A stretch of DNA of 64,000 nt from contig NZ_JBEXUX010000039.1 in assembly GCF_040629175.1 (NCBI RefSeq), positions 34,078 through 98,077 of the forward strand, read 5' to 3'. The notes below the pieces were generated by a model, which did not search any database, had not been told where the DNA came from, and saw nothing but the letters and a program-made list of their open reading frames with translations. The stretch is from Embleya sp040629175 (lineage in GTDB: Bacteria; Actinomycetota; Actinomycetes; Streptomycetales; Streptomycetaceae). Shown one piece after another: positions 27,155 to 36,062 of this stretch; the first letter of the stretch is position 1; every line of letters starts with the position of its first letter. The position numbers and the translations under genes are program-made.

Positions 27155-28492
27155 TCAGTCGGGCCGCACCAGGGCCTGCAGGGCCCACCAGGTCGCCGGA
27201 TTGCTCACGTCGCCGTGTCCGCCGACGGCCGGCTTGCCGTCGATCGCGATGCCGCCGTCCACGGCGATCACCCGCAACCCGCCGCCCAGGTCGTAGCGTT
27301 CGCTGCCGGGCACGGCCGCGGGTCGACGGGCGGAGCTGCCCTCCACCCCGGCGGGGCCGAACCCGCCCAGCGCACCGTACAGTTCGGGATCGCCGATCGC
27401 GGCGATGCCCGGTTCGCCCAGTTGGCTTCCGCGCATCGCGAGATGGAAGAACTTGGTCAGCGGATCGTCGAACGCGGAGAACGTGGTCAGCAACGGCCGC
27501 TCCAGCAGGTCGAGTACGGAGTGGTAGCCACCGGGGTGTCCGGTGCCGGCCACATCCGCCGCGAAGCACCAGCGGTTGACGGCGGCCTGCAACAGCAACA
27601 TCGACCGGGCGGGCCGGCTCGGGGCGGCGGACGCCAGCGCGGACAACACCACCTTCGCGCCGAAGGAATGGCCGACCAGATGCAGCCGGACCCCGCTTTC
27701 GCGCAGGATGTGCGTCACGAGCGGACCCACTCCCTTGCTGCCCACCTCACCCGCGCGAGCCTTCATCTTCCACACCGTGGCCGCGCGCAACAGGTCGCGC
27801 GGATCGAACCCGCCGCCCCCCGCGACGGCCAGACCCGGCGACGGGCCGCCCGCGACCCCGAAGTCGTCCGGATCGGCGGGTGCGACCGCGCCCCCGCCGG
27901 CGTCCAAGGCCGCCCAGAGGGTGAGGAATTCCTCGGCGCCGGGCGGCGCCGAATGGTCGTCCGGATCGGGCCCGGTCCGCAGCGCGCCGAGCACGATCCG
28001 CGCCGCACGCAGCGCCGCGTCGGCGTCGATCACCGAGCGGCCGTCCACCAATTCGACGAACTCCGCGTCCGCCTCGGCCCCCAGCGACGCGGTGACCAGG
28101 CCGAGCATCTCCTCCACCTGGCGGGCCTGTGACCCGTCCGGGTCCGGATCGGCGGCGATCTTCGGACCCGCCTCCCACGGCATGACGAAACTCGTCGAGG
28201 GCCAGACGACGCCGATCAGCAGGGGTTTGTAGTCCGCCGGCACCGGAACGGCGAACTGTTGCCGCTGAGCGATGAACCCGCCGATGAAGTTGCGATACCG
28301 ATCGAGGGCCTGCGCGAAGATGTTGTTCCAGCCGTGCGAGAACAGGAAGACGTCACCGACTCCGCCGAGCCGGTCCTTGATCTCCTGCTCGGCGAGCGGG
28401 CTGCGCAGCCCGCCGTCCTGGTCGTAGCGGAGCAGATACAAATCCGCGGTGGCGCCCCCGTCGAGCGGAAACTGCTGAAAAGGACCAGACAT
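27155..28492 (-). CDS. Alpha/beta hydrolase, head of CHAT/caspase cassette
   Basis: This 445-residue serine hydrolase has an oxyanion/HG-type motif DVFLFSHGWNN (about 48-57) and nucleophile elbow LHLVGHSFGAKVVLSAL (Ser 276); the closest general class is lipase/esterase with a large insert between them (about 110-260). It has no signal peptide. GGGAG lies eight bases before the ATG at 28492; another ATG at 28531 with AGAGGTGA upstream would add 13 residues. It is separated from the pseudo-CHAT gene by 82 bp and is probably co-transcribed. It could be the toxic effector (phospholipase or amidase) or a cargo-processing enzyme of the cassette. Confidence 0.8.
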   Translation of the reverse strand: MSGPFQQFPLDGGATADLYLLRYDQDGGLRSPLAEQEIKDRLGGVGDVFLFSHGWNNIFAQALDRYRNFIGGFIAQRQQFAVPVPADYKPLLIGVVWPSTSFVMPWEAGPKIAADPDPDGSQARQVEEMLGLVTASLGAEADAEFVELVDGRSVIDADAALRAARIVLGALRTGPDPDDHSAPPGAEEFLTLWAALDAGGGAVAPADPDDFGVAGGPSPGLAVAGGGGFDPRDLLRAATVWKMKARAGEVGSKGVGPLVTHILRESGVRLHLVGHSFGAKVVLSALASAAPSRPARSMLLLQAAVNRWCFAADVAGTGHPGGYHSVLDLLERPLLTTFSAFDDPLTKFFHLAMRGSQLGEPGIAAIGDPELYGALGGFGPAGVEGSSARRPAAVPGSERYDLGGGLRVIAVDGGIAIDGKPAVGGHGDVSNPATWWALQALVRPD

Positions 28493-28596
28493 CGTCCGGC
28501 TCCCGGTCCGTGCGGTTGCGGCGATCCTCATTCCATGGTTCACCTCTTGGAGGACCGCGGCAAACGGGGCACGGCCTCGACGCCCACCCGGCGTCG

Positions 28597-28635
28597 CCCG
28601 GGCCCGACCCGATATGGACTCGGGTCGGGCCCGGG
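28597..28635 (-). terminator. Perfect 16-bp hairpin after M14 carboxypeptidase gene
   Basis: The left arm (28597-28612) and right arm (28620-28635) are exactly complementary over 16 bp around a 7-base loop; the right arm reads TCGGGTCGGGCCCGGG. It lies 49 bp downstream of the carboxypeptidase stop and insulates the hydrolase/CHAT unit, whose promoter should lie between it and 28492. Confidence 0.85.
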
Positions 28636-28683
28636 TTGCCGCGACCGGGAGCCGGGGAACCGGGTACCCGTCGCGGCCTTCGC

Positions 28684-30333
28684 TCAGAAGGTGACCTTCC
28701 AGGAGTCGATCTTCCCGGTGTCGGCGGCGGCGACGTCCTGCACCTTCAATCGCCAGGTGCCGTTGGCGACTTCGCCGGAGACGTCGACGGTGTAGGTGGT
28801 GATGACGTTGTCGGCGGAGTCGTTGCCGCTCGCGTTCTTGAGTCGGTAGACGGAGTTGTCCGGGGCCACGAGGTCGACGGTCACGTCGCCGCGCCAGGTG
28901 TGCTTGATGTCGACGCCGACCTTGAGGGCGGCCGGCGCGTTGCCGGGTACGCCGGTGACGGCGATGTCGCTGAAGACGGCCGGGCCGTTGTCGGGGATGG
29001 CGACATCGTTGGTGTTCTCGAACGTCTTGCCGCCCGGATCCCCGCCGCAGGTCTTGCCGATCGCACGCGGGGGACAGTCCGCGTAGTCGAGCAGGTGCAG
29101 CACGGCGGCCTTGTTCCGCGATGTTTCCCGATCGATGACCTCGTCGGGCGGATAGAAGCCACCGTTGCCCGACGCGGGATACATCTCGAACGTGTAGGCG
29201 TAGATCCGCTGGTCGCCCCACAACCAGTCGTCGATCGAGCCGTCCGTGATGTAGAGGTCGGACGACTGCTCGGGGGTATAGCCGTTGGTCGCCGCCATGG
29301 CCCGGCCGATGGTGGAGAACGTGTTGTACTCGTCCGCGGTCATGCCGGGCACGACGTCGTTGTACGTCCAACCGAACGGCCACAACACCAGTTCGCTGTA
29401 GGTGTGGAAGTCGATCGCCGCGGTCAACTGCTGCTTGCCGCCGACGATCCGGCCGCGCACCCAGTCGGTCACGGCCCTGACCTCGGGCGCGGAGCCGGCA
29501 CTTGGGCCGCGATACGTCTCGCTGCCGGTGCTGCCCGAGGAGCCGCCGCAGCAGCCCCACTTGTAGTCCCAGTTGCGGTTCAGGTCGGTACCGACGTTGC
29601 TCGAACCGGAGTTGGGCTGTCGGTTCTTGCGCCAGCTTCGATACGAACCGGTGGCGATGTCGAACTCGCCGCCATCCGGGTTGACATCGGGCATGATCCA
29701 GATCTCGCGACTGTCCACCAAAGCCTTGATCCTGGGATCGGTGGTGTAGCCGTCGCCGAGCAACTTGACCAGGTAGAGAGCCATTTCGACGGTGAGGTGC
29801 TCGCGGGCGTGTTGGTGGTGGCTGAACAACACCTCCGGTTCGTCCTCGTCGACGGCGACGTTGTCCGAGATCTTCAGCACGTACAGGTCCCGGCCCTCGT
29901 ACGAGCGCCCGATCACCTGCTTGCTGATCAGCGTCGGGTGGTTGGCGACGGCCTTGTCGATCTCGGTGACCATCTCCGCGTAGTTGTGGTAGCCGGAGTC
30001 CGACGGCGGGAAGTCCCGGTTGATCAGGCCCCCCGGTGTGGGCGGGGCCTCCGCGTTCACGGTGAAGCCCAGCGCTCTGATCCGCCGGACCTCCTCCGGG
30101 GTCGCGGTGATCAACAGGCGGCCGTCCTCGACACCGTCGACGGCCGCGCCGGTCGCGGCGATGGCGGTGCGCTGTTGGGTCGTTCGCACGCCGACGACGC
30201 TGTATTGGGCCGACGTGGTGGCATCCGCGGAGGACGGTGCCTTCTCCCCGACGGCGGAGTCGGGGTTGACCGCGACCATCGCGAGGGCGACGGTGAAGGC
30301 GGCGGTCAGGACGGACAGGCGTTTACGTTTCAC
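28684..30333 (-). CDS. Secreted M14 zinc carboxypeptidase with P-domain
   Basis: The 549-residue secreted enzyme starts with GTG (GAGGAGG upstream) and a signal peptide (KRKRLSVLTAAFTVALAMVAV). An activation-type segment precedes the catalytic domain (about 110-430). Zinc ligands are visible as HHQHAREHLTVE (His 175, Glu 178) and AIDFHTYSELVLWPFG (His 310); the catalytic Glu is in YTFEMYPAS. The C-terminal 100 residues (about 445-549; FSDIAVTGVPGNAP, GTWRLKVQDVAAADTGKIDSW) form a proprotein-convertase P-domain. Streptomyces zinc carboxypeptidases of this layout remove C-terminal residues from extracellular peptides. A strong terminator follows. Confidence 0.95.
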   Translation of the reverse strand: MKRKRLSVLTAAFTVALAMVAVNPDSAVGEKAPSSADATTSAQYSVVGVRTTQQRTAIAATGAAVDGVEDGRLLITATPEEVRRIRALGFTVNAEAPPTPGGLINRDFPPSDSGYHNYAEMVTEIDKAVANHPTLISKQVIGRSYEGRDLYVLKISDNVAVDEDEPEVLFSHHQHAREHLTVEMALYLVKLLGDGYTTDPRIKALVDSREIWIMPDVNPDGGEFDIATGSYRSWRKNRQPNSGSSNVGTDLNRNWDYKWGCCGGSSGSTGSETYRGPSAGSAPEVRAVTDWVRGRIVGGKQQLTAAIDFHTYSELVLWPFGWTYNDVVPGMTADEYNTFSTIGRAMAATNGYTPEQSSDLYITDGSIDDWLWGDQRIYAYTFEMYPASGNGGFYPPDEVIDRETSRNKAAVLHLLDYADCPPRAIGKTCGGDPGGKTFENTNDVAIPDNGPAVFSDIAVTGVPGNAPAALKVGVDIKHTWRGDVTVDLVAPDNSVYRLKNASGNDSADNVITTYTVDVSGEVANGTWRLKVQDVAAADTGKIDSWKVTF

Positions 30334-30523
30334 GGGTACCTCCTCGTGGCGGCAGCGGACTTCTCCGCTGCCGGAGGGATTGCGTGATCGATGGCGGGAA
30401 CCGAGGGAAGTGCTACCCCAGAGTAATCATTGAACTCCGGGGAGTGAAGGGGGGAGTCCTCGTCGTCCCGCCGGGCCGGGGAGCAGGCCCGTCGCGGTGC
30501 CGGCCGGCGCGGAGCGGCGAACG

Positions 30524-30557
30524 GCCCGCACGGCGTGTCTCCTTCGGCCGTGCGGGC
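30524..30557 (-). terminator. Hairpin after P450/peptide operon
   Basis: GCCCGCACGGC (30524-30534) and GCCGTGCGGGC (30547-30557) are exactly complementary over 11 bp with a 12-base loop. It starts 19 bp beyond the stop of the 24-residue peptide gene on the minus strand, so the peptide is last in its transcript. Confidence 0.75.
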
Positions 30558-30575
30558 GTTCGGGTCGGGGCCGGA

Positions 30576-30650
30576 TCACGCCCAGGAATCCTTCGGGTTC
30601 CAGATCACGGGCGGGGCGTTCGAAAGAATGCGCCGGATGACGGCCATCAT
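30576..30650 (-). CDS. 24-residue peptide coupled to P450, candidate RiPP precursor
   Basis: A 25-codon frame starts at ATG 30650, six bases after a perfect Shine-Dalgarno AAGGAGGTGA, which is also the last codons and stop of the P450 gene. The peptide has two Met, a short basic/hydrophobic leader (AVIRRILSNAPP) and the C-terminal segment VIWNPKDSWA with Trp residues six apart. Peptides of 20-40 residues with aromatic C termini next to a P450 are typical precursors of P450-crosslinked RiPPs. Here the peptide follows the P450, the less usual order. A terminator lies just downstream. That the Trp residues are crosslinked is inference. Confidence 0.72.
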   Translation of the reverse strand: MMAVIRRILSNAPPVIWNPKDSWA

Positions 30651-30655
30651 GTTGT

Positions 30656-31828
30656 TCACCTCCTTTCGGGTGCGTGCGATCGGGTGAGGAGCTCGGTGGT
30701 ACGGCTCAGGGTGAACGCCCGCGGGGCGACGGCGTTGGTCACCATCGGACGGGTGTGCCCGCCCAGGACGGTCAGCCGGGTGTCGGCGGCGAGGGCGGCT
30801 ACCGCGTCGGTGGCCATGGTCTGCGCGACGGCCGCGCCGGCGCAGATGAACGGGCCGGCGCTGAAGGGCAGATACGGGCCGCGTGCGCCCGGATCCGCCC
30901 AGCGTTCGGGATCGAAGGCATCGGGCCGGCGCCAGTGCCGTTCGTCGTGGTGCAGGAGGTAGGGACTGACCGACACGATCTCGCCGGGACGCAGTGCCAC
31001 CCCGCCGAATTGCATCGGGTGCGGAACGGGGCGGCCGACCATCCAGACGAACGGACGATGGCGGGCGGCCTCGCGCACGATCCGGTCGGTGGGCCACGGC
31101 CACGGCGCCCCCGGTGTACTCGGCGCGTGGTGCAGACCGGCCAGCAGTACGGTCCAGGCCACGGCGTAGCCGACGTTTCCCACGATCGACCGGAAGAGCA
31201 GCACGTACAGTTCGGCCACGGCGTCGTCGGTCGTCTCCGGCGGGCACGCGTCGAGGATGGCGTCGAGCAGGTCGCACGGCCCGCTGGGGTCGACGCCTTC
31301 GCCGCGGCGCTGCCCGATGTGCCGGATCAGCGCGGCCAGGAGCCGGACGCGCAGGATCTCCGCTCGGGCCCGCTCCCGGATCAGCGGCGAGCGGATCAGC
31401 AGGCCGGCGCGCACGGATCGGGCCAGCAGACGTCGCAGCTCCGGTGCCGCGGCCGGATGCAGCAGCAGGTCGGCCGTGCACTCGTACACCAGCGCGGTGC
31501 CGGTTTCCGGCCAACGCCCGGCGGCGGGCAGTCGGGGCACCGCTTCGGCGAGGTTGTCCCGATACTCGGGTAATCGTGCCCGGATGAGGTTCCGCACGCC
31601 GTGACCGACCTCGATCTGCGCCGCTCGCGAGGGCAGCAGGCTGCCGTAGAAGGTGGACAGGCCCGCGTTGAACTCCGGGGCGCGCAACACCGTCAGCGCC
31701 GCATCCGTGTCGCCCGCGCACCAACCGCCCCACGGGAGGGGGAAGACGTCGGTGGATCGACGGCGGGACAGGTCTTCCAGAAATCCCAACGGATCGCGGT
31801 GGAACCGACGCAGATCGCCCCTGGCCAT
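30656..31828 (-). CDS. Cytochrome P450, probable peptide-modifying
   Basis: The protein has 390 residues, the length of soluble bacterial P450s. The haem loop is LPFSAGPFICAGAAVA (Cys ligand), and the ExxR of helix K is EAAR in IVREAARHRPFVWM. DPERW is the PERF-like motif. The I helix reads FRSIVGNVGYAVAW, lacking the usual acid/Thr pair (AGxxT), which hints at unusual oxygen activation or radical coupling chemistry. GGGGAG precedes the ATG. The gene ends Glu-Arg-Arg-stop, encoded by GAAAGGAGGTGA, the ribosome-binding site of the 24-residue peptide. No ferredoxin gene is adjacent. The peptide is the obvious substrate candidate. Confidence 0.92.
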   Translation of the reverse strand: MARGDLRRFHRDPLGFLEDLSRRRSTDVFPLPWGGWCAGDTDAALTVLRAPEFNAGLSTFYGSLLPSRAAQIEVGHGVRNLIRARLPEYRDNLAEAVPRLPAAGRWPETGTALVYECTADLLLHPAAAPELRRLLARSVRAGLLIRSPLIRERARAEILRVRLLAALIRHIGQRRGEGVDPSGPCDLLDAILDACPPETTDDAVAELYVLLFRSIVGNVGYAVAWTVLLAGLHHAPSTPGAPWPWPTDRIVREAARHRPFVWMVGRPVPHPMQFGGVALRPGEIVSVSPYLLHHDERHWRRPDAFDPERWADPGARGPYLPFSAGPFICAGAAVAQTMATDAVAALAADTRLTVLGGHTRPMVTNAVAPRAFTLSRTTELLTRSHAPERR

Positions 31829-32016
31829 CGAGTGCTCTCCCCTCCGACGCCGGTCGGGCATGGGAGCACGTGCCCCCACGGAACACGGACTGCAACCTCT
31901 CGTCAGTATCCGGTGACCACGAGGCCCGTGCAAGGCATCGAAGCAGGCCAACCACCGGGCGGGGCAAGCGACTTGCCCGAGCCCGCCGACCTCCCGGGCG
32001 CAGGACCGGCCGGTGG

Positions 32017-33444
32017 TCACATCAGGTGCGCTCGGCAGGCCAGTTGTACCGCGAGGCGTTGTTGGGGGTCCTCCAGGTCCGCGCCGATCAGCTCGCCCAC
32101 CTTGCGGACGCGCTTGGTGACCGCGTTGCGGTGCAGGTGCAGTTCGTCGGCCGCCCGGGCCGGGGAGCCCTGGTGATCGAGGTACGCCTGCAGGGTGCGC
32201 AGCAGCGGAACCGCGCGCTGTGGGCCCAACGCCAGTACCGGGGCCAGGAGTTCGCGCACCGCCTCGCGGGCCGCGTCGGAGGAGTACCAGTCCAGGAGCA
32301 TGCGGTCCAGGCCCGCCGCGTCGTGTGCGGCGACCGGACCGAACCCGCCGGCCGAGCGGGACAGGGCGGTGTGCGCCTCGCGGGCGGAGGTGCGCAGACC
32401 CAGCACACCGCGATGGGCCGCGCCCACGCCGCAGCGCAGGTCCGCGTCGGGGCCGCGCTCGCGCAGCGCGGCCAGGAGCCGACCGGCGTCGGCCAGCGTG
32501 GCGCGCATGCCGTCGCGGCCCGGGTCGGTGGGTTGCGAGCGGGTCAGGATCAGTGCCTCGTCGACGCGCGCGGCGTTCCAGGCGACCACACCGGCCGAGC
32601 GCAGCAGGCGCAGCGCGAGCGGTCCGGCGCTCTCCAGCAGGCGGTAGCGGTCGGTGCCGGTCAGCGCGACCGGCTCCACCCGCAGGACCAGATGCCAGTT
32701 GTCGACCGGGAGCCCCAGGGCCCGGCCGCGGCTGCCCAGACGCAGCGCCTGCGCCTCGGGCACGGCCAGCAGTTCGGCCAACAACTGGCCGCGCGAGCGC
32801 ACCGGGACGTCGTCGGCCGGACCGGCCGCCGCGGCCAGGGCGCCCAGGGCGAGCACCGCCCGGACGGCCCGCCCGCTCGGCCCCGGCCGGTCGGGCGCGC
32901 TGAGCCAGGTCTCGCCGTCCGGCCCGCGCGCGGACGCGCCCGCCTCGCCAGGTTCCGGCGCGCGCAACTCGACCGGGACGCCCAGCGCCCGGGACGCGGC
33001 CAGCGCCACCCGCTCCGGGTCGCCCGCGACGGGCGGCACCTCGCGGGCGGCGGCCTCCACCCGGGCCAGGGCGTCGGCGGCGCCGCCGCGGACCGTGCGG
33101 TCGACGGCCAGGATCAGCGCGGCCAGGTCGCCGTCGGTGTGCAGGATCGCCACCCGGCCCCGATCGGCCAGTTCGAGCACGGTGGCCGGGACGGGCGCAT
33201 CCGGCGGGATCGCGGTCAGCACCAGGCCCGCCGCGCCGGCCGCCGCGAGATCGCGCACCGCCACGTCGAGCCGGTAGCCGCTCAGCGGGGTGGCCAACAC
33301 CACCAGACACCCGGCCGGCGCGTGGGCCAGCCGATCCGCGCGCGTCTCCAGTCGTACGCCGGTCAACGGCACGGCGTCGGTCGGCCCGGCCACCACGACG
33401 AGATCGTCGAGGCCCGGACCGCCGAGCAACTCGGCGAGTACCAT
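32017..33444 (-). CDS. PucR-family transcriptional regulator
   Basis: This 475-residue regulator has an N-terminal PucR-like sensory domain (LGGPGLDDLVVVAGPTDAVPLTGV, residues about 5-110), a central GGDEF-like region and a C-terminal PucR helix-turn-helix: LLRTLQAYLDHQGSPARAADELHLHRNAVTKRVRKV (about 420-455). PucR proteins activate purine/allantoin catabolism and transporters. The gene is divergent from the DUF917/HyuA/NCS1 cluster 92 bp away, so it almost certainly controls it. The ATG at 33444 is chosen because the family domain begins there; the open frame continues upstream without homology. Confidence 0.93.
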   Translation of the reverse strand: MVLAELLGGPGLDDLVVVAGPTDAVPLTGVRLETRADRLAHAPAGCLVVLATPLSGYRLDVAVRDLAAAGAAGLVLTAIPPDAPVPATVLELADRGRVAILHTDGDLAALILAVDRTVRGGAADALARVEAAAREVPPVAGDPERVALAASRALGVPVELRAPEPGEAGASARGPDGETWLSAPDRPGPSGRAVRAVLALGALAAAAGPADDVPVRSRGQLLAELLAVPEAQALRLGSRGRALGLPVDNWHLVLRVEPVALTGTDRYRLLESAGPLALRLLRSAGVVAWNAARVDEALILTRSQPTDPGRDGMRATLADAGRLLAALRERGPDADLRCGVGAAHRGVLGLRTSAREAHTALSRSAGGFGPVAAHDAAGLDRMLLDWYSSDAAREAVRELLAPVLALGPQRAVPLLRTLQAYLDHQGSPARAADELHLHRNAVTKRVRKVGELIGADLEDPQQRLAVQLACRAHLM

Positions 33445-33535
33445 CACGCCGCCAAGTGTGCCGGCCGCACATGTTGGACTCGATCGGGTGCGTGTGGCAC
33501 ACGTCCGATACGCCGCGTGTTCGTACCTTTGACCC

Positions 33536-34573
33536 ATGGAACTCGACACCGGACTGCTTCCGGACTTCGCGCGGGGCTGCGCCGTCCTGGGTTCGGGCGG
33601 TGGCGGCGCCACGTCGGTCACCCTCGCGGGCGCCCGACAGGCGATCCTCGAACACGGGCCGGTGCGGGTCCTGCACCCCGGGGACCTGCCCGCGGACGCG
33701 ACCGTGATGACGGTCGGCACCGTCGGTTCCTCCCCGGTGATGGGCGAGCGGGTGGGCGGCGTCGCCGAGGCGCGCCGGATGCGGGATCGGGTCGAGCAGG
33801 TCCGGGGCCGACCGCCGGTCGCCCTGTTGTCCAGCGAGATCGGCGGATCCAACGGCTGCGTCGCGGTCACCTGGGCGGCCCGACTGGGGCTGCCGCTGTT
33901 GGACGCGGACAGCATGGGCCGGGCCTTCCCCCGGATGGATCAGAACGTGCTCGAACTCGCCGGCATCCGGGCCACTCCCGCCGTCCTCGCCGACGAACGG
34001 GGTCGCACCGTGGTGGTCGACCACGCCGACGGCCCCTGGCTGGAGCGGGTGGTCCGGGCCGCGCTGGACGCCTTCGGCGGGCAGGCCGCGTGCTCGGACT
34101 ACCCGGTGACGGCCGACCAGGTCGCCCGGCACGCGGTGCCCGGGTCGGTCCGCCGGGCCCTGGCCGTGGGTTCGGCGCTGGCCGCCGGTGTGCCCGAGGA
34201 CCCCTCGCCGGTGGCCCGCCGGGTGGTCACCGGCAAGATCGCCGCGATCGAACGAGTCGCCGATCCGACCACCGCGATCCTGGTCGAGGGCCTGGGCCGA
34301 GACGCCGGCCGGCTGTTGCGGGTCGAGGCGCAGTCGGAGTATCTGGCCGTCCTGGAGCACGGCCGGCCCGTCGTGCTGACGCCGGACATCATCGCGCTGG
34401 TGGAGACCAGGACCGGCGAGGCCCTGCCGGTCGAGGTGCTGCGCTACGGGCTTCGGGTGACGCTCCTGGCGCTGGACTGCGCGCCGGTCTGGCACACCGA
34501 GGCGGGCCTTCGACTCGGCGGCCCCGCGGCCTTCGGACTGGACCTGCCCGACCGGGCGGAGGTCGGCCGATGA
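33536..34573 (+). CDS. DUF917-family protein, divergent copy
   Basis: The 345-residue protein matches the DUF917 family, usually adjacent to hydantoinase/oxoprolinase-like proteins. The family's glycine motif GTGGGGDPY is altered to GSGGGGATS (about 19-27), and the ISMMGAPTV-type stretch becomes VGTVGSSPVMG. SSEIGGSNGCVAVTWAA and LLDADSMGRAFPRMDQ are retained. Compared with the second copy at 39215, active-site-like residues are lost, so it may be a non-catalytic partner. Start codon lacks a clear Shine-Dalgarno. It overlaps the next gene (ATGA), implying a stoichiometric complex. Confidence 0.9.
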   Translation: MELDTGLLPDFARGCAVLGSGGGGATSVTLAGARQAILEHGPVRVLHPGDLPADATVMTVGTVGSSPVMGERVGGVAEARRMRDRVEQVRGRPPVALLSSEIGGSNGCVAVTWAARLGLPLLDADSMGRAFPRMDQNVLELAGIRATPAVLADERGRTVVVDHADGPWLERVVRAALDAFGGQAACSDYPVTADQVARHAVPGSVRRALAVGSALAAGVPEDPSPVARRVVTGKIAAIERVADPTTAILVEGLGRDAGRLLRVEAQSEYLAVLEHGRPVVLTPDIIALVETRTGEALPVEVLRYGLRVTLLALDCAPVWHTEAGLRLGGPAAFGLDLPDRAEVGR

Positions 34574-35922
34574 CCGACGCGCGCACGATCGGGGTGGACG
34601 TGGGCCCCACCAACACCGACGGCGCCCTGCTGGTGGGCGAGCTGCCGGCTGCCACGGTGAAGGTGCCCTCGGCCGAGCATCCCGTGGACAGCGTGCGCAC
34701 CGCCGTCGCCGCCCTGTTGCGCGACGCACCGCGCACCCCGCGGGTGGCCCACGTGGCGATCGGGCTGCGCGGCGCCGCGCACGCGGTCACCCGGCGCGAG
34801 GGCCTGACCCGGGTCGGCGTGTTGCGGATCGGCGGGCCGGTCTCGGACGCGGTGCCGCCGCTCGCCCACTGGCCCGCCGACCTGCGCCTGGCCGTGCACG
34901 CCGGCAGCGCGATGGTCGAGGGCGGCGCCGGCCTGACCCCCGCCGATGCCACCGCGCTCGACCGGGACGCGGTGGCCCGCTTCGCGGCCGGCCTGGCCGG
35001 TCGGTGCGACGCGTTCGCCGTCACCGGGGTGTTCTCGCCGATCGACGACACGCAGGAGCACCGGGCCGCCGAGATCATCCGCCGCGAGGCGGGCACCGAC
35101 GTGTTCGTGGGCCTGTCCGCCGGTTCGGGCGGGCTGGGCCTGATCGAACGGGAGAACAGCACCGTCCTGGACGCGGCGCTGTCGCGACACACCCGGGCCC
35201 TGGCCGACGCGTTGACCGCCGCGCTCGGCGCACTGGGTCTGTCGGGTGCGACGATCCTGGTCGCCCGCGGCGACGGCACGCTGACCTCGCTGGAGTACCT
35301 GCGGCTGCATCCGGGCCTGGCCCTGGGCAGCGGCCCGGCCGGCACGCTGCGCGGCGCCGGACTGCTGACCGGCCTGAGCGACGCGGTGGTGGCCGACGTG
35401 GGCGCCCGGCGGATCAGGGTGGGTCTGCTGGCGGGCGGCTTCCCGCAGGAGAGCCGGCCCGGACTGGTCATCGGCGGCGTGCCGGTGAGCTTCCCGATGC
35501 CCGACCTGATCCGGGTCCCGGCCGACGACCCGGACGCGTTCGAGGAGGCGGTGGACCGGATGCAGCCCGGCGCGGACCGGCTGCCGCTGGTCGTGGTCGG
35601 CGGCGGTTCGGCCGCGCTCGCCGCGACATCGGCGCCGGCTGCCCACGTGCTGCTGCCCGAACACGGCCTGGTGGCCGGGGCGTTCGGTGCCGCCCTCAGC
35701 CCGGTCGGCGGCGCGCACGAGCAACTGGTGCGGGCCGGCGAGGCGGCCGAGGCGGACGCGGTGGAGGAGGTACGCGAGGGCGCCCGACGCAGCGCGGTGC
35801 GCGCCGGGGCCGATCCGCGCCGGGTCGTGGTCCTCCCGGTCGAGCGGGTGCCCGTCCCGTACCTGCCCGGCCCCACGTTCAGCCTGCGCGCCCGAGCGGT
35901 GGGCCCACCCTCGCCCCTGTGA
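34570..35922 (+). CDS. Hydantoinase/oxoprolinase (HyuA-like) protein, degenerate copy
   Basis: This 450-residue protein belongs to the hydantoinase A/oxoprolinase ATP-binding family. Phosphate motif 1 is GVDVGPTNTDGALL (canonical DVGGTNTD, so Gly becomes Pro), and phosphate motif 2 is VVADVGARRIRVGLL (about 272-286) where the second copy reads VVDVGGTTADVGIL. Loss of the Gly-Thr-Thr-Ala-Asp core suggests weak or no ATPase. It is also about 85 residues shorter than the copy at 37609. It starts within the DUF917 stop codon. Hydrolysis of a cyclic amide is the family activity; this copy may act as a structural partner. Confidence 0.9.
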   Translation: MTDARTIGVDVGPTNTDGALLVGELPAATVKVPSAEHPVDSVRTAVAALLRDAPRTPRVAHVAIGLRGAAHAVTRREGLTRVGVLRIGGPVSDAVPPLAHWPADLRLAVHAGSAMVEGGAGLTPADATALDRDAVARFAAGLAGRCDAFAVTGVFSPIDDTQEHRAAEIIRREAGTDVFVGLSAGSGGLGLIERENSTVLDAALSRHTRALADALTAALGALGLSGATILVARGDGTLTSLEYLRLHPGLALGSGPAGTLRGAGLLTGLSDAVVADVGARRIRVGLLAGGFPQESRPGLVIGGVPVSFPMPDLIRVPADDPDAFEEAVDRMQPGADRLPLVVVGGGSAALAATSAPAAHVLLPEHGLVAGAFGAALSPVGGAHEQLVRAGEAAEADAVEEVREGARRSAVRAGADPRRVVVLPVERVPVPYLPGPTFSLRARAVGPPSPL

Positions 35923-36062
35923 CCGCTTCCCGAAACGTATCCGCGGCGCACCACCCCTGTCGGTGAACCGCGGCTCCCTCCCGACCGCACCGTGCTTCGC
36001 CCTGCCCGACGTCCCCTTCCGTCCCGGAATTCGAGCCGGCCCCAGGAATCCGAGGAAAGCGC

